In this document: positions 9,805-20,900 of the stretch, piece after piece
Position numbering within the stretch: the stretch's first letter is position 1
Layout of the letters: each line of letters starts with the position of its first letter
DNA from: Microscillaceae bacterium
Lineage (GTDB): Bacteria > Bacteroidota > Bacteroidia > Cytophagales > Microscillaceae
NCBI GenBank assembly: GCA_011390205.1
Contig: JAABSX010000006.1
Span: 62,001-126,000, forward strand
Length of the DNA stretch: 64,000 bases
Reading direction: 5' to 3'
Translations under genes and position numbers: made by a program
Notes under the pieces: generated by a model
The model's input: the letters and a program-made list of their open reading frames with translations, nothing else
Database searches by the model: none
Told to the model about the DNA's origin: nothing

Positions 9805-11121
9805 TTATCGTATAAAAATATTGAAAATATCATTAAAAATCACAAAGACCATCAAAGCAAGTAAGATAATGACTCCTGCGGCCTGTGCATTTTGTAAGAA
9901 TCTATCTGAGGGTTTGCGTCCTGAGATGATTTCATAAGTGATAAACACCACGTGCCCCCCGTCTAATGCAGGGATGGGCAGAAAATTAAGAAACGCCAGC
10001 CACATAGATAAGATTGCCACGATTCTCCAGAAATCAAACCAAACCCAAGTAGTCCCGAATATCTGTGCGATTCCTATGGGCCCGCTCAATGCCTTGGTAG
10101 AGACCTCTTGCCTGAATAACTTACCGATGCCCTGAATATTATAGACTACAGACATTACCGCCCTGGAAGTACCCAAACTGGCAGCCTCTGCAATAGAATA
10201 TTCTGTGTTTTTCATTTCTAAATTATCTTTTGCCTGAAATCCAAACTTTCCTTCTTCGTCTGGGCGTACATTTAGGCGCTGTATTTTGCCATCTCTTTTG
10301 ATTTCTATACTGACGGGTTTATCCTTGTTTTTTTCTTGGAGTGCCTGAAATTCGTGAAAAAACGCTATGTCTTTGCCATCAAAGCGCACGATGACATCTC
10401 CAGCTTTGAGTCCTGCTTTGGCAGCTGGAGAGTCAGGGACTACTTCTCCTACCGAAAAAGGCTGTACTATCCAGAAAAAACGCTGTGGATTTTTGCGGTC
10501 AGATATTTTTTCTACCAAATCATTGGGGAGCATTACTTTTTTGCGCTCCCCTTCTCTTTCAATGGTGTAATAGGCATCACTGCCTAGCAGCACTTCGGGG
10601 CTGAGCAAGTCAAAGAATTTTTCATAAGGCTCTCCATTGACATTGATGATTTTATCACCTGTCTTCAAGCCTACCTGCTCGCCCAGTTCGTAGGCTACTA
10701 TTCCGTGTTTTTTGACTTCATCTGCGGGGATGTAGCTATCTCCCCAATAATACACGATGCCGATAAACATCAGGATGCCCGTAACCACATTGATGACGAT
10801 GCCCCCCATCATTACGATAAGCCTCTGCCAAGCGGGTTTTGAGCGAAACTCATAGTCTTTGGGTGCTTCTTTGAGGTGCTCAGTATCAAAAGATTCATCA
10901 ATCATTCCCGATATTTTTACAAATCCCCCCAGTGGCAAAGCCCCTACTTCGTAGGTCGTTTCGCCCCATTTCACCCCAAAAATACGGGGAGGAAAACCAA
11001 TAGAAAATCGCTCTACCCTCATCCCGAATAGCTTGGCGGTCAGTAAGTGTCCTAACTCGTGCAAACCTACAATAATAGACAGCCCCAAAATGAGCTGCCC
11101 AACCATGATTACTGTTCCCAT
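9805..11121 (-). CDS. rseP: RIP metalloprotease RseP (site-2 protease, M50B)
   Basis: Intramembrane zinc protease that cuts membrane proteins within the bilayer, such as anti-sigma factors after site-1 cleavage. HExxH motif HELGH near residues 21-25 in the first helix; two PDZ-like regions (FVKISGMID onward, and the clear VVPDSPAAKAGLKAGDVI); the second metal motif NFLPIPALDGGH in a C-terminal helix; 438 aa is normal. ATG 11121 is used (an alternative at 11106 is possible). It is followed without a gap by the DUF6702 gene. dxr lies upstream, 168 nt away on the same strand; dxr-rseP neighbourhood is common in Bacteroidetes and Proteobacteria. Confidence 0.96.
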   Translation of the reverse strand: MGTVIMVGQLILGLSIIVGLHELGHLLTAKLFGMRVERFSIGFPPRIFGVKWGETTYEVGALPLGGFVKISGMIDESFDTEHLKEAPKDYEFRSKPAWQRLIVMMGGIVINVVTGILMFIGIVYYWGDSYIPADEVKKHGIVAYELGEQVGLKTGDKIINVNGEPYEKFFDLLSPEVLLGSDAYYTIEREGERKKVMLPNDLVEKISDRKNPQRFFWIVQPFSVGEVVPDSPAAKAGLKAGDVIVRFDGKDIAFFHEFQALQEKNKDKPVSIEIKRDGKIQRLNVRPDEEGKFGFQAKDNLEMKNTEYSIAEAASLGTSRAVMSVVYNIQGIGKLFRQEVSTKALSGPIGIAQIFGTTWVWFDFWRIVAILSMWLAFLNFLPIPALDGGHVVFITYEIISGRKPSDRFLQNAQAAGVIILLALMVFVIFNDIFNIFIR

Positions 11122-11289
11122 TTAATTTTATTTATGATTTTTACTCCTGAAACTATCGAAATTACCTTGGGAGTAAGTCCTGTTATACCAATTTATTAAA
11201 TTTATGCTAAAATAGCCATCTTGTGGGCTAATTGTTTATCATTTGCTTATAAAGACTTGTTAAATATGGATGTTTCTTTTTTCTTTTTT

Positions 11290-12453
11290 CTATTTGCCAC
11301 AAAGCTCCAGTGCCAAACGCCTTGTTTCGGCATCTGTCTGCACATACTCTTGGTAAGAAGGTTTTTCTATGTAGGGTATTTTGGCGAGGCAATCTGCGAT
11401 GACATCAGACATTTCTAAAAACTTTACTTTATCTTCTAAAAATTTGGCAACAGCGATTTCATTGGCTGCATTGAGCACACAAGGCATATTTCCAGCCTTT
11501 TGCAAAGCAGCAAAAGCTAAAGATAAATTCTGAAAAGTATCCATATCGGGCTGTTCAAAAGTGAGCTGTGGATAATCTAAAAAATTAAACCGTTTAAAAT
11601 CAGTCTTCAGACGCTTGGGGTAGCTGAGGGCATACAATATGGGCAGCTTCATATCAGGCAAGCCAAGCTGTGCTTTGAGAGAGCCATCTTCAAACTGCAC
11701 CAGAGAGTGAATGATAGATTGCGCATGTACGACCACTTCTACTTGTGCCGCTTCTAATCCAAAAAGCCACTTAGCTTCTATCACTTCCAGCCCTTTGTTC
11801 ATCAGAGATGCCGAGTCAATCGTAATCTTTGCACCCATCGTCCAGTTGGGGTGTTTGAGGGCTTGTGCCTTGCTCACTTGCAAGAGTTCATCCCGTTTTT
11901 TTCCTCTAAAAGGGCCACCTGAGGCAGTCAAGATGATTTTCTCAATGGGGTTTATCTCTTCTCCTGGCAGGCACTGAAAGATGGCAGAATGCTCCGAATC
12001 TACGGGCAATATATTGACCTGATGCTGCTTGGCAAGTGCCATAATGAGTTCTCCTGCCACCACAAGGGTTTCTTTGTTGGAGAGTGCAATGTCTTTGCCA
12101 TGCTCAATGGCTGCTATCGTGGGGGCAAGCCCACAATAACCCACTACTGCCGTAAGCACGATGTCTATCTCAGGGATTTTGACTACTTCTAGCAGGGCTT
12201 CTTTGCCTGTATGTACTTGTATATCAAGTTGTTGGAGGGCTTCTTTTACTTTTGGATACAGCGTTTCTTCTGTGATGACGACATGCTTGGGGCGGAATCT
12301 TTTACTTTGATTGATGAGCAAATCAGCATTGCGCTGGGCTGTGAGTACTTCTACCGAAAAGAAATCGGGCTGACTTGCGATTACCTCTAGAGCCTGTGTG
12401 CCTATGGAGCCTGTAGAGCCTAAGATGGCAATGCGTTTGGGGTGAATATTCAT
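11290..12453 (-). CDS. dxr: 1-deoxy-D-xylulose 5-phosphate reductoisomerase
   Basis: Second enzyme of the MEP isoprenoid pathway: NADPH-dependent conversion of DXP to MEP in the cytosol. NADPH loop ILGSTGSIGTQALEV at the N terminus; metal and substrate residues in PVDSEHSAIFQCL; TASGGPFRGK; MNKGLEVIEAKWLF; and C-terminal LNAANEIAVAKFL are all intact. 387 aa, full length. A later MEP enzyme, ispH, is at 32.4 kb, so the window confirms this route. A 40-codon membrane microprotein gene precedes it by 43 nt, and a -7 box upstream of that microprotein may serve both. Confidence 0.97.
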   Translation of the reverse strand: MNIHPKRIAILGSTGSIGTQALEVIASQPDFFSVEVLTAQRNADLLINQSKRFRPKHVVITEETLYPKVKEALQQLDIQVHTGKEALLEVVKIPEIDIVLTAVVGYCGLAPTIAAIEHGKDIALSNKETLVVAGELIMALAKQHQVNILPVDSEHSAIFQCLPGEEINPIEKIILTASGGPFRGKKRDELLQVSKAQALKHPNWTMGAKITIDSASLMNKGLEVIEAKWLFGLEAAQVEVVVHAQSIIHSLVQFEDGSLKAQLGLPDMKLPILYALSYPKRLKTDFKRFNFLDYPQLTFEQPDMDTFQNLSLAFAALQKAGNMPCVLNAANEIAVAKFLEDKVKFLEMSDVIADCLAKIPYIEKPSYQEYVQTDAETRRLALELCGK

Positions 12454-12496
12454 AAGTAATTGCTCAATAATTTAATGACAGATGATGCTTAGAATT

Positions 12497-12619
12497 TTAA
12501 GATTTGAGTTTCTTTTTTTTCCTTTTTTGAGAAGCCTTCCAGTCTAAATAATAACCTACTGCTGGAAAAACAATGCTCCCGATAAGCACTACCAGAATCA
12601 TGACGAGTTTAGATGACAT
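12497..12619 (-). CDS. Small single-pass membrane protein (40 aa) upstream of dxr
   Basis: ATG 12619 to TAA 12497. The N terminus is MSSKLVMILVVLIGSIVFP, a single hydrophobic helix of about 17-19 residues. It is followed by VGYYLDWKASQ and a strongly basic tail (KRKKKK). The layout suggests an inner-membrane microprotein with a cytoplasmic basic tail. A TATATTTG box (minus strand, 12641-12648) is positioned correctly just upstream, which supports real expression. It lies 43 nt before dxr on the same strand, so the two may form a transcription unit. No family is recognised and no function is assigned. Confidence 0.6.
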   Translation of the reverse strand: MSSKLVMILVVLIGSIVFPAVGYYLDWKASQKRKKKKLKS

Positions 12620-12640
12620 ATTTTTTTTAATTTTTGTTTG

Positions 12641-12648
12641 CAAATATA
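12641..12648 (-). promoter_or_regulatory. Candidate -7 box for the 40-aa protein and dxr
   Basis: Minus-strand TATATTTG, an exact match to TAnnTTTG, 22 nt upstream of the ATG at 12619. No TTG is found at the preferred -33 distance. Confidence 0.45.
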
Positions 12649-12741
12649 ACTCAATCATGGCGTAATCGTTTGAGCTATCTTTAAATTATTGGCTAGGAGA
12701 AGGATTTTTAGGGAAATGTGTAGGAGTCCGAAGAATCATTG

Positions 12742-12749
12742 TAATTTTG
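12742..12749 (+). promoter_or_regulatory. Candidate -7 box for the glycosyltransferase gene
   Basis: TAATTTTG fits TAnnTTTG, 27 nt before the ATG at 12777. The -33 element is not convincing. Confidence 0.4.
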
Positions 12750-12776
12750 TAAGACAATAGAAAGATACAAACTGCC

Positions 12777-13556
12777 ATGAAACCTACACAAACGCCTGAT
12801 TTACCACTTGTGAGTATCATTAGTATTACTTATAATGCCGAATCTTGTTTGGAAGAAACGATTTTGAGTGTCATTGCTCAGACATACCCCAAGATAGAAT
12901 ACATCCTCATAGATGGTGCTTCTCAAGACAATACCCTTCAGATTATTCAAAAATATGCCTCAAAAATCACCTATTGGCAGAGTGAACCCGACCAAGGAAT
13001 CTATCATGCGATGAACAAGGGATTGCAAATCGCAAGTGGGGATTATGTTTGGTTTATGAATGCAGGAGATGCCATAGAAGCCCCTGACACTCTAGAAAAA
13101 GCCTTAAAAACTGCCCCGAATGCAGATATTTATTATGGAGAGGCAGCCTATTATGATTTGGAAAACCACTATTTGGGGCTGAGAAGTGAGGTCATGCCGC
13201 ACCGTCTGCCGCAGCTTTTGCGTTGGCAAGATTTTGACAAGGGCATGGTCGTTTGCCACCAAGCAGCCATTGTCAAAAAAGAAATTGCCCCTCTTTATGA
13301 CCTCAATCACCCTTTTAGTGCAGACATAGACTGGCTCATCAAAGCACTCAAACAAGCCAACTCAGTGCAAAACACAGGGCTCATATTGGCAAAATACAAG
13401 CAAGGTGGATTTTCAAGAAAGCACTTACTCAAATCTCTCTGGGACAGGGCTGCCATCTTACAAAGACATTTTGGATGGAAAGTTACTTTCTTCAATCACC
13501 TCAAAATAGCAGGGAGGGGCATTGCTTTTATCTTGAAAAGAGGTAAAAGCTACTAA
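12777..13556 (+). CDS. Glycosyltransferase family 2 (WcaA/WcaE-like)
   Basis: Transfers a sugar from a nucleotide-sugar donor; acceptor unknown, probably for a surface polysaccharide. GT-A fold: SIISITYNAESCLEETILS, then YILIDGASQDNTL, the SEPDQGIYHAMNKGL segment, and the metal-site region GDYVWFMNAGDAI. 259 aa, with no membrane helix. Monocistronic, and convergent with the amidase gene, whose stop is only 11 nt away. Confidence 0.9.
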   Translation: MKPTQTPDLPLVSIISITYNAESCLEETILSVIAQTYPKIEYILIDGASQDNTLQIIQKYASKITYWQSEPDQGIYHAMNKGLQIASGDYVWFMNAGDAIEAPDTLEKALKTAPNADIYYGEAAYYDLENHYLGLRSEVMPHRLPQLLRWQDFDKGMVVCHQAAIVKKEIAPLYDLNHPFSADIDWLIKALKQANSVQNTGLILAKYKQGGFSRKHLLKSLWDRAAILQRHFGWKVTFFNHLKIAGRGIAFILKRGKSY

Positions 13557-13567
13557 ACTGACAAAAT

Positions 13568-14461
13568 TTACTCATCAATATAACGCTTCAAAATAGGGGC
13601 ATAACTCTCAATCCGTCTATCCCTCAAAAAAGGCCAGACCCTTCGATATTGTTCAGATTCGGCAAGGTCTATCTCTTGGATGTGGCTGACTTCCTCTTCA
13701 AAAGGTGCTTGATAAACGATGCTGCCCATAGAATTTGCCACAAAAGAACCACCCCAAAAAGTAGTACCCTGCTCTTTGCCTACTCTATTGACAGCCACTA
13801 CAGGCACTCCATTGGCAATGGCATGCCCTCGCTGCACCGTCTGCCAAGCAAAATATTGCTCTTGGTTGATGTGTGCTTGCTCACCATCTTCCCAACCGAT
13901 GGCAGTAGGATAAAAAAGAATCTCTGCCCCCATCAGGCTAGTGATGCGTGCAGCCTCAGGATACCACTGGTCCCAGCAGATAAGCACCCCTATCTTGGCA
14001 TAAGCCGTCTCGAAGATTCTGTAGCCTGTATCTCCTGGAGTGAAGTAAAATTTTTCATAAAACCCTGGGTCATCAGGGATGTGCATTTTGCGGTACTTGC
14101 CCAGATAGCTTCCGTCTGCATCTATGACTGCTGTAGTATTGTGGTAAAGCCCTGCTGCACGCCTTTCAAAAAGAGAGGCAATGATGACCGTTTTGGTTTC
14201 TAAAGCTACTTCTTGAAGGATGTTTGTGGTTTTGCCAGGTATGGTTTCTGCAAGGTCAAAAAATGCTAGATTTTCTTCATAGCAAAAATAAGGTGTCAGA
14301 AAAAGCTCTTGCAGACAAATTATTTGAGCGCCTTCATTTGCAAGTTTCTTGATTTGGGCAATGGCTTTTGCTAGATTTTCTTCTGGATGCTCGGCACAAG
14401 ACATCTGTACCATTCCGATTTTGATATTTTTTGTATTCAATGCTTTTGATTTTTGCTGCAA
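13568..14461 (-). CDS. aguB: N-carbamoylputrescine amidase-like carbon-nitrogen hydrolase
   Basis: Nitrilase-superfamily enzyme expected to hydrolyse N-carbamoylputrescine to putrescine in the agmatine route. The Glu-Lys-Cys triad is visible in CLQELFLTPYFC, RKMHIPDDPGFYEKFYF and GVLICWDQWYPEAAR; the close fit of these segments to plant/bacterial AguB is the reason for the specific name. No ATG is available near the N terminus: the frame opens with TTG at 14461, and a second TTG at 14440 (giving MNTKNIKIGMVQ) is about as likely. The agmatine deiminase partner (AguA), usually adjacent in Bacteroidetes, is not in the window. Confidence 0.88.
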   Translation of the reverse strand: MQQKSKALNTKNIKIGMVQMSCAEHPEENLAKAIAQIKKLANEGAQIICLQELFLTPYFCYEENLAFFDLAETIPGKTTNILQEVALETKTVIIASLFERRAAGLYHNTTAVIDADGSYLGKYRKMHIPDDPGFYEKFYFTPGDTGYRIFETAYAKIGVLICWDQWYPEAARITSLMGAEILFYPTAIGWEDGEQAHINQEQYFAWQTVQRGHAIANGVPVVAVNRVGKEQGTTFWGGSFVANSMGSIVYQAPFEEEVSHIQEIDLAESEQYRRVWPFLRDRRIESYAPILKRYIDE

Positions 14462-14941
14462 AATTAACTACAAAATCAAAAAATAAAGCAATACCCCCTA
14501 AGTAAATGGAGAATTGAAAGTGAAAACCTTTCCTTAGTTCAAGTGTCTTCGCCTGAGCTCCCACATCCTAAACTTACGGAAGAAATAAAACTTCGCTCTA
14601 TTCAGTTGTCTCACTTTGTTCCGAACGGCAATTTGAAAGGAATGTATGATAATTTATTTTGAATGAGTATGTACAGACAAGAAAATAACGTAATCATAAA
14701 CCTTTATTCACTCAAATAAAATCAAAAGCGTCTAACATTTACCTTATGATTATGTTGATTTTTCGTGAATGGAATTTATGTTTTTTGCTATCCAGTCTAA
14801 ACAAGATTCTATAAAAAAAAAGTATTGCTATACAAGCTAAAAATAATTTAAGCGTTCAAGTTTTAAAATATGATTTTCCATTAACAAAGTATTAAATATA
14901 AATATAGTTCTTATTACTAAGAAAATTATCCACACCTTAAT
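14462..14941. other. AT-rich divergent intergenic region
   Basis: 480 nt between the amidase and the giant T9SS protein gene. It contains the motif aaatggagaattgaaag (near 14504), seen again in other gaps, and a run of about 70 codons without a stop on the plus strand that has no ATG near its beginning. No convincing gene or clear TTG/TAnnTTTG promoter pair was found. It presumably carries the promoters of both flanking genes. Confidence 0.5.
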
Positions 14942-17900
14942 ATGCATAAAAATTATCAATTATTACAGATTTTATTCTCTATTTGTATTGCATCACTCAT
15001 AGGGCTAGGCTCAGTAAGAGCCCAAGGAGATGACTGTGCAGCAGCGACCACTGTCACATCCAACTCCGTAGGCCCCGCCTCTTTAGGAACTGAGACAGGC
15101 TTTTCAGGATTTAGCACGGGCTGTGCTGCCGTAGTAGGTGGGCAACGAGATAGTTGGCGCACTTTCACCGTCAATACACCTCAGCTTGTACGCATAGAGT
15201 TTACCCACTTAGATGCGGGAACAGACAACATTGCCTTAGCAGCTTGGAGTGGCACTTGCGGCACACTTACCAACCTAGGTTGTGTCAATACAGTAGGGCC
15301 GGGACTTGGCAACACCGAAGCCATTACCTTCAATGCTGTGGCAGGCATTACCTACTATATTCAAGTAGTAAATATGACCAACAATGCTGCCGTAGTAGGC
15401 TCACTGAGCGTCTCTAATCAGTTTCAAATCAACGCTACCAACATCGCCGTAGGCTCTTGTGGCATGCCCTTTAACATCACTGGCGGGCAGACACCTTTGC
15501 TCACCTCAGCACCTTGTTTTGTTCCTGCAGGTACTACTACCGAGCGTTGGGTCAAGTTTATAGCCACTGCCACCACCCAAGTGAGGGCACGCTATACCAA
15601 TACTGATGAAGATGCCAACATCCTTGCCTATAATTCTGACGGAAACCCCATACTCACCGCCTGCGGAAATGCAGCAATAGGAATAGGCACAGAAGAGGTT
15701 CGCTTTGCTGTCACGGCGGGGCAAGAATACTATCTACGCTTGATGAACCCCAACAACCCAAACGCCGTTGCAGGCACTATTTGCCTAGAAAACATAGCCC
15801 CAGAAACTCGAACCAACGCCCTTTCAGTACCTTCATTGGGCTGCACAGACAACTTCTATGTTTTTGGAACTGGATCACCTGACGCAACAAGCTGCCTCGG
15901 TGCAGGCGCAGACCGAGATGGTTGGGCAAGATTTACAGCTTCTGTTACAGGAACTTATACTGTAAGTTATTTCAATGAAAATCAAAATGCTGGGATTGCC
16001 ATTTACGACAATGCAGGCATAGCTATCGGAGGAGCTTGCGCTGATGGAGTAATAGGTACTGGTACAGAGGAGGTTACTTTTGCAGCCACAGTAGGAGATA
16101 CATACTTTATCAGGGTGAGTAATATGAGTAATACCAACTTGATGAATGGAACACTTTGTGTCTATCCTAACTCATCTATCGCGACTACTGTCAATACACC
16201 TGGTTGTAACTCCGAACTTGTCATAGACTTAAGTGATGGAGTACTTGACTGTGGCATTGGTTTCACAATACCTGTGGGTACTCAGGATGCTGTAACCTAT
16301 CCTACAAGTTGCTCTCCTACTGGAACAGCTTTCCGTGAGGGATGGGCATCCTTCATAGCACCTTTCACAGGGCCAATTACTGTTCAGTACAATAACCTCA
16401 GCCCTCTAGATGCGAGCATCGTCATCACCCGTGACAACGGAGCTGACTGCACCAACGGCACACTTAACCAGTGCGCCAATGCTGTAGCTGGCTTCGGTAC
16501 AGAATCTGCCACCATCAATGCCGTAGGTGGTGTAAAATATTACATCAGAATCGTAAATACTACCACAAACACCCAACCCATGCCTGGGGAGCTATGTGTT
16601 ACTACGGGCAGCCCCCCCAATGCAGATTTGTGCAGCAATGCCCAGCCTGTAAATATCGGCACTTGTGGTTATCAGTTTGATATCCCTGCGGCGGCATTCA
16701 ACAACCAAAATGTAGCCCTCCCTGCGGGTTGCCCCGTAACGGTGTTTAGAGATGCTTGGGTATCTTTCCCAGTGGTAGCTTCTCAGACATTCACCGTCCG
16801 CTACAATAGCCTCGAAAGTGATGCCGCACTAGCCCTCTACCAAGGGAATTGCTCCAGTCTGACTCCCTTGGCTTGTGCCAATAGTGTAAATGACATAGGG
16901 CAAGAGGAACTTACTTTTTCACCTAATTTTACAGGCACTATCTATCTCAGAGTCATGAAAATAGACAATGCCGACCCCATGACGGGTACACTGTGCATTA
17001 GTGAGATGGTGGCACGTGATGCCTGTGCAGAGGCACTTAGTTCACCTACCTACTTACAGACGGGTGATTGTGATGTTGATTTTAATGTAGCAAGTACTTT
17101 TGCTAGTACACCTGGTGACTTAGACTGTACTCCTGAGAGTCCGGATGCATGGGTGGCTTACACAGCAGATTTCACGGGTCAGCTACGAGTAGATTATACA
17201 GCTATCAATGGAGAGAGACCAGCTCTTGCTGTTTTTGAGCAAACCCCTAGTTTCGTCTGCGGAGATGCACCAGCCGTAGTTGAGTGTGGTAGTGCAACTG
17301 TACCTCCTGATTTTGTTACAGTCAATGTCCCCGTTACTACTGGCAGGACTTACCTCATTAAGATTGTGAGTGTAGATGGCACTACCATGACAGGAAAGAT
17401 ATGCCTCTACAATACAAGCCTGGCAGCGGCCGATGATTTCTTCAATGCACCCACTTATGTGGAAGGTACTAATTGTGGAGAACAGTTCAATATTTCTCCA
17501 ACCTTCGGAAGCAGCACAGGAAATGCCCCTGGTGTAACCGAAGCAATTAGCTGTGCCCCTGGGCAGCCTTCCATTCTTGATGGTTGGGCAAAGTTTATCC
17601 CTGCAGCCACTGGAGATGTGGTCATAGAATACGATAACCGTGTAAATGACCCTGAGCAAGCAAATGACGTGGCATTGCTAGTCTATGAAGGTAGCACTGT
17701 TACTACTGCCCCTGCTACAGGATTTGTAGAGGATATCTACACTGCCATCACTACCTCACTTGCATTGAATACAACCTACACGGGTGTCGGTATAGACAAT
17801 ACAGGGCTGGACGCTGATAGCCCAGGAACAGACCACGATAACTCATCTGCATTCGGTACTTTTTCAGGAGATGCCATTGCTAGATTTACACTAGCTGCTC

Positions 17901-20900
17901 CCACCAATATCACGATTTCATTCCTCTCCAATTCTCCAACACAAGTACCCATGGTAGTGTATGATGATGATGGTTCTTTCGGTACTCCTTTCCAGACCAC
18001 ATCACTTAGCAATGTAGCTGAAAACACGGGTGTATATTCACTTCCTGCGGGTAATTACATCATCCACATCCTGAATCCACTTGTTGTACCTATTACAGGG
18101 GCATCTTTGACAGTTTATTCAGGGATTACCCAAGTCGCTTGCATCAATGCCCTGAGCGACCAATTAGGCATAGAGCGGCTTACATTGAGTGCTACGGCAG
18201 GTACTACCTATTATGTGCGAGTGGCAAACATAGAAGATGGAACTAGAATCACAAACGGTACACTTTGTATTAGAGATGCCGTAGTGCCTCAGGGTGATTT
18301 ATGCGATGACCCCATTACTACTACCCCCCCAGGCTCTTTCTGTGATTATGACTTTAACTTAGATGCAGGCTTTGTGAACGATCAGCCCATTCCTGACCCA
18401 ATATGTATGGGTAGTTATAATCTTTATAAGGATGGTTGGCTTAGTTTTACAGCTACATTGAATAGAACCACTATCCAGTACCAAAGCCCCTCTACTGACA
18501 ATGTGTCCATGATAGCCGTTTATAGAGGAGGCTGTGCTACTCCGTTTTTGATAGGATGTACTGACCCAGGAGCAGCCTTAGAGCCCAATAGAGTACGTAC
18601 ACTTCGTGTAAATACCATTCCAGGCTTAGAATACAAAGTCAGGATTATGAGTGTGGGACTGAGTGCCACTCCTACGGCTGCAGAAGAAAACATGAATGGA
18701 AAAGTATGTATCTTTAATACTGTGGAAAGTGATGTATGTAATGACAATGACCTCGTAACCCTCAATGTGAATGACTGTAATGTGAGATTTGATGTGCCTG
18801 CAGCCTTTACCCTCTCAGGTGCAAATTTACGTAACTTTGACAGTGGCACACTCCCTTTACTTGTTACCACAGGCTCACTTCCTCAAAATATAGAATCTAG
18901 CTGTGAAACAGAAAGTCCCTTCACGGCTACTGATACCAACGTACAGCCCATTGTAGGTGAATCAAGAGATGCTTGGGTAAGGATGAATGGCTCAGGGGGA
19001 GCCGTTACGCTTACCTACCAAAACAATGAAGCAGGTACACTTGCCAATGATGGCAGCAATCCTTCTATCGTGGTTTATACTGCACTAGAGGATGTAGGCC
19101 CCGTAAACTGTGGTGTAGGAGGGAATGGAGCAGGCAATCTACTTAACCAATATGCTTGTGCCAATAATTTTAATGTCATCGGCAAACAAACCGAGTCTGT
19201 TACCTTCATCGCCAATGCAGGGCAGAGATACATCATCCGAATCATAGATATGAATGGAGGCAACACGAATGGAATGACAGGCACACTCTGTATCTCTGAT
19301 GGTGCTCAAAATTACGATGATTGTGCTGATGCAAGAGAGATAGAAATAGGTGAATGTAGTGTGCCACTCAATGTGTTGCAGGGCCGCAATACCTGCTATG
19401 TGCCCGGCACCAACGCCGCAAATTATCCAGACATTACCACTGCACCACTTTGTGATATCACTGGCTTAGGTGCTGATGGCTGTGATGGTGGTACAAGTGA
19501 TGCTTGGGCTACCTTTACGGTAGATAAGTCTTTACTTCCAGGAAATACACTACCTCAGACGAATGGCACTCAAACGGATGTAACCATAGAATATGACAAC
19601 CGAAATTACACTTTTGATGTGGCAGCGGATGTAGCACTTTTGGTATATCGTGTTACAGATTGTGCTGATGGAGCTACCTTCACACTGATAGGATGTGCAG
19701 ATGAATTAGGGTCTGGCATAGAAGGGGTAGAAAAAGTGCTTATCCCCAATGTAAGCGATTTAGATACTTACCATGTCAGAGTAATCAACAGAACCAGTGG
19801 GCAAAGCCTTTTTGGGAAAGTATGTATTTACTACGGCACAGACATCGCCGACGAAAACTGCCCCACTACACAAAGCTATGGGGAACTGAGTGGTGAGTTT
19901 AGAAGCTTTACCGTAGGCAACACTGCTCCTTGGAGAAATACAAGCAATCCTCAAAGCTCTATCATAGACCCTGCTTGTGTAGTACCTGGGGGCAGTAATC
20001 CTAGAACACGTGGCACAGACCCTATCCGTGCGCATGGCTGGGTAAACTTTACTGTGCCTGTGAGTGGGCTACCTGTGGGAGATCCTAGTAGGACTACGGC
20101 CGTAACAGTGCAATATGACAATAGTGGATTCTCATCTGGAGGTAGTTTGCAAAATGCTGCCCTCGCAGTCTATACCGTCAATAATGCAGACCCTGCTACT
20201 GCATTACTTAACTGTGAAGAAGCAGCTGCTACAGGTGATAACAAACTACTACTCATAGACTGTGTAGATACTGTCTTTGAAGGAGCGGAATCCGTTACCA
20301 TCGGTGTAGAAGAGGGACGTACCTACTATGTGAGGGTGATGAACATTGCCAACTTGGCTACTCCTGGTGTAATGCCTGGTCGTATTCGTATTTTTCCTTA
20401 TGCTCCCTGCCAAGTGGGGGATGAGCTCGTGGTAGATGGAGGCTTTGAAGGATGGCCTGGCATAGACCCAGGTGTGGATGGTATAGCGAATAACACAGAC
20501 CTCGCTGGTTATAACAGACAACTGGATGACGTAATGGTAACTACTTTCCTCACTACGACCTCAGCTTACCCTAACAAACTAGATGGCAATGCCAAGTTTG
20601 CGACTGACTATGGATTCGTAAGAGATCGCAATGGTGGCAACAACAGTGGAAACCTACCCAATAATAGGAGTATCACAGATAGTACAGCTACCTATGCTAG
20701 GTTTATAGAAAACAGAGGGGAGCTAGGCCCAGAGGGTAGATACGTCGTGAAGCAGAGCCCTTGGACAGTCAAAGGAGATTGGTTCTCTTTTGGAAATGGA
20801 TACTCAGGTTATGGAGGACGTACGGGCGGTGGTGTGCCTGTAGCAAGTTACTGTCTCACTGGTGGGGGAGGCTTTGAAGGAGAACCTTGTGTAGAAATCA

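Noticed and set aside
13649-14203. 184-codon frame opposite the N-carbamoylputrescine amidase
   Set aside because: Antisense shadow; the minus-strand gene has all catalytic motifs.
14490-14656. Run of codons without stop in the gap before the giant T9SS gene
   Set aside because: No start codon near its beginning and no recognised homology; may be a decayed gene tail but unsupported.
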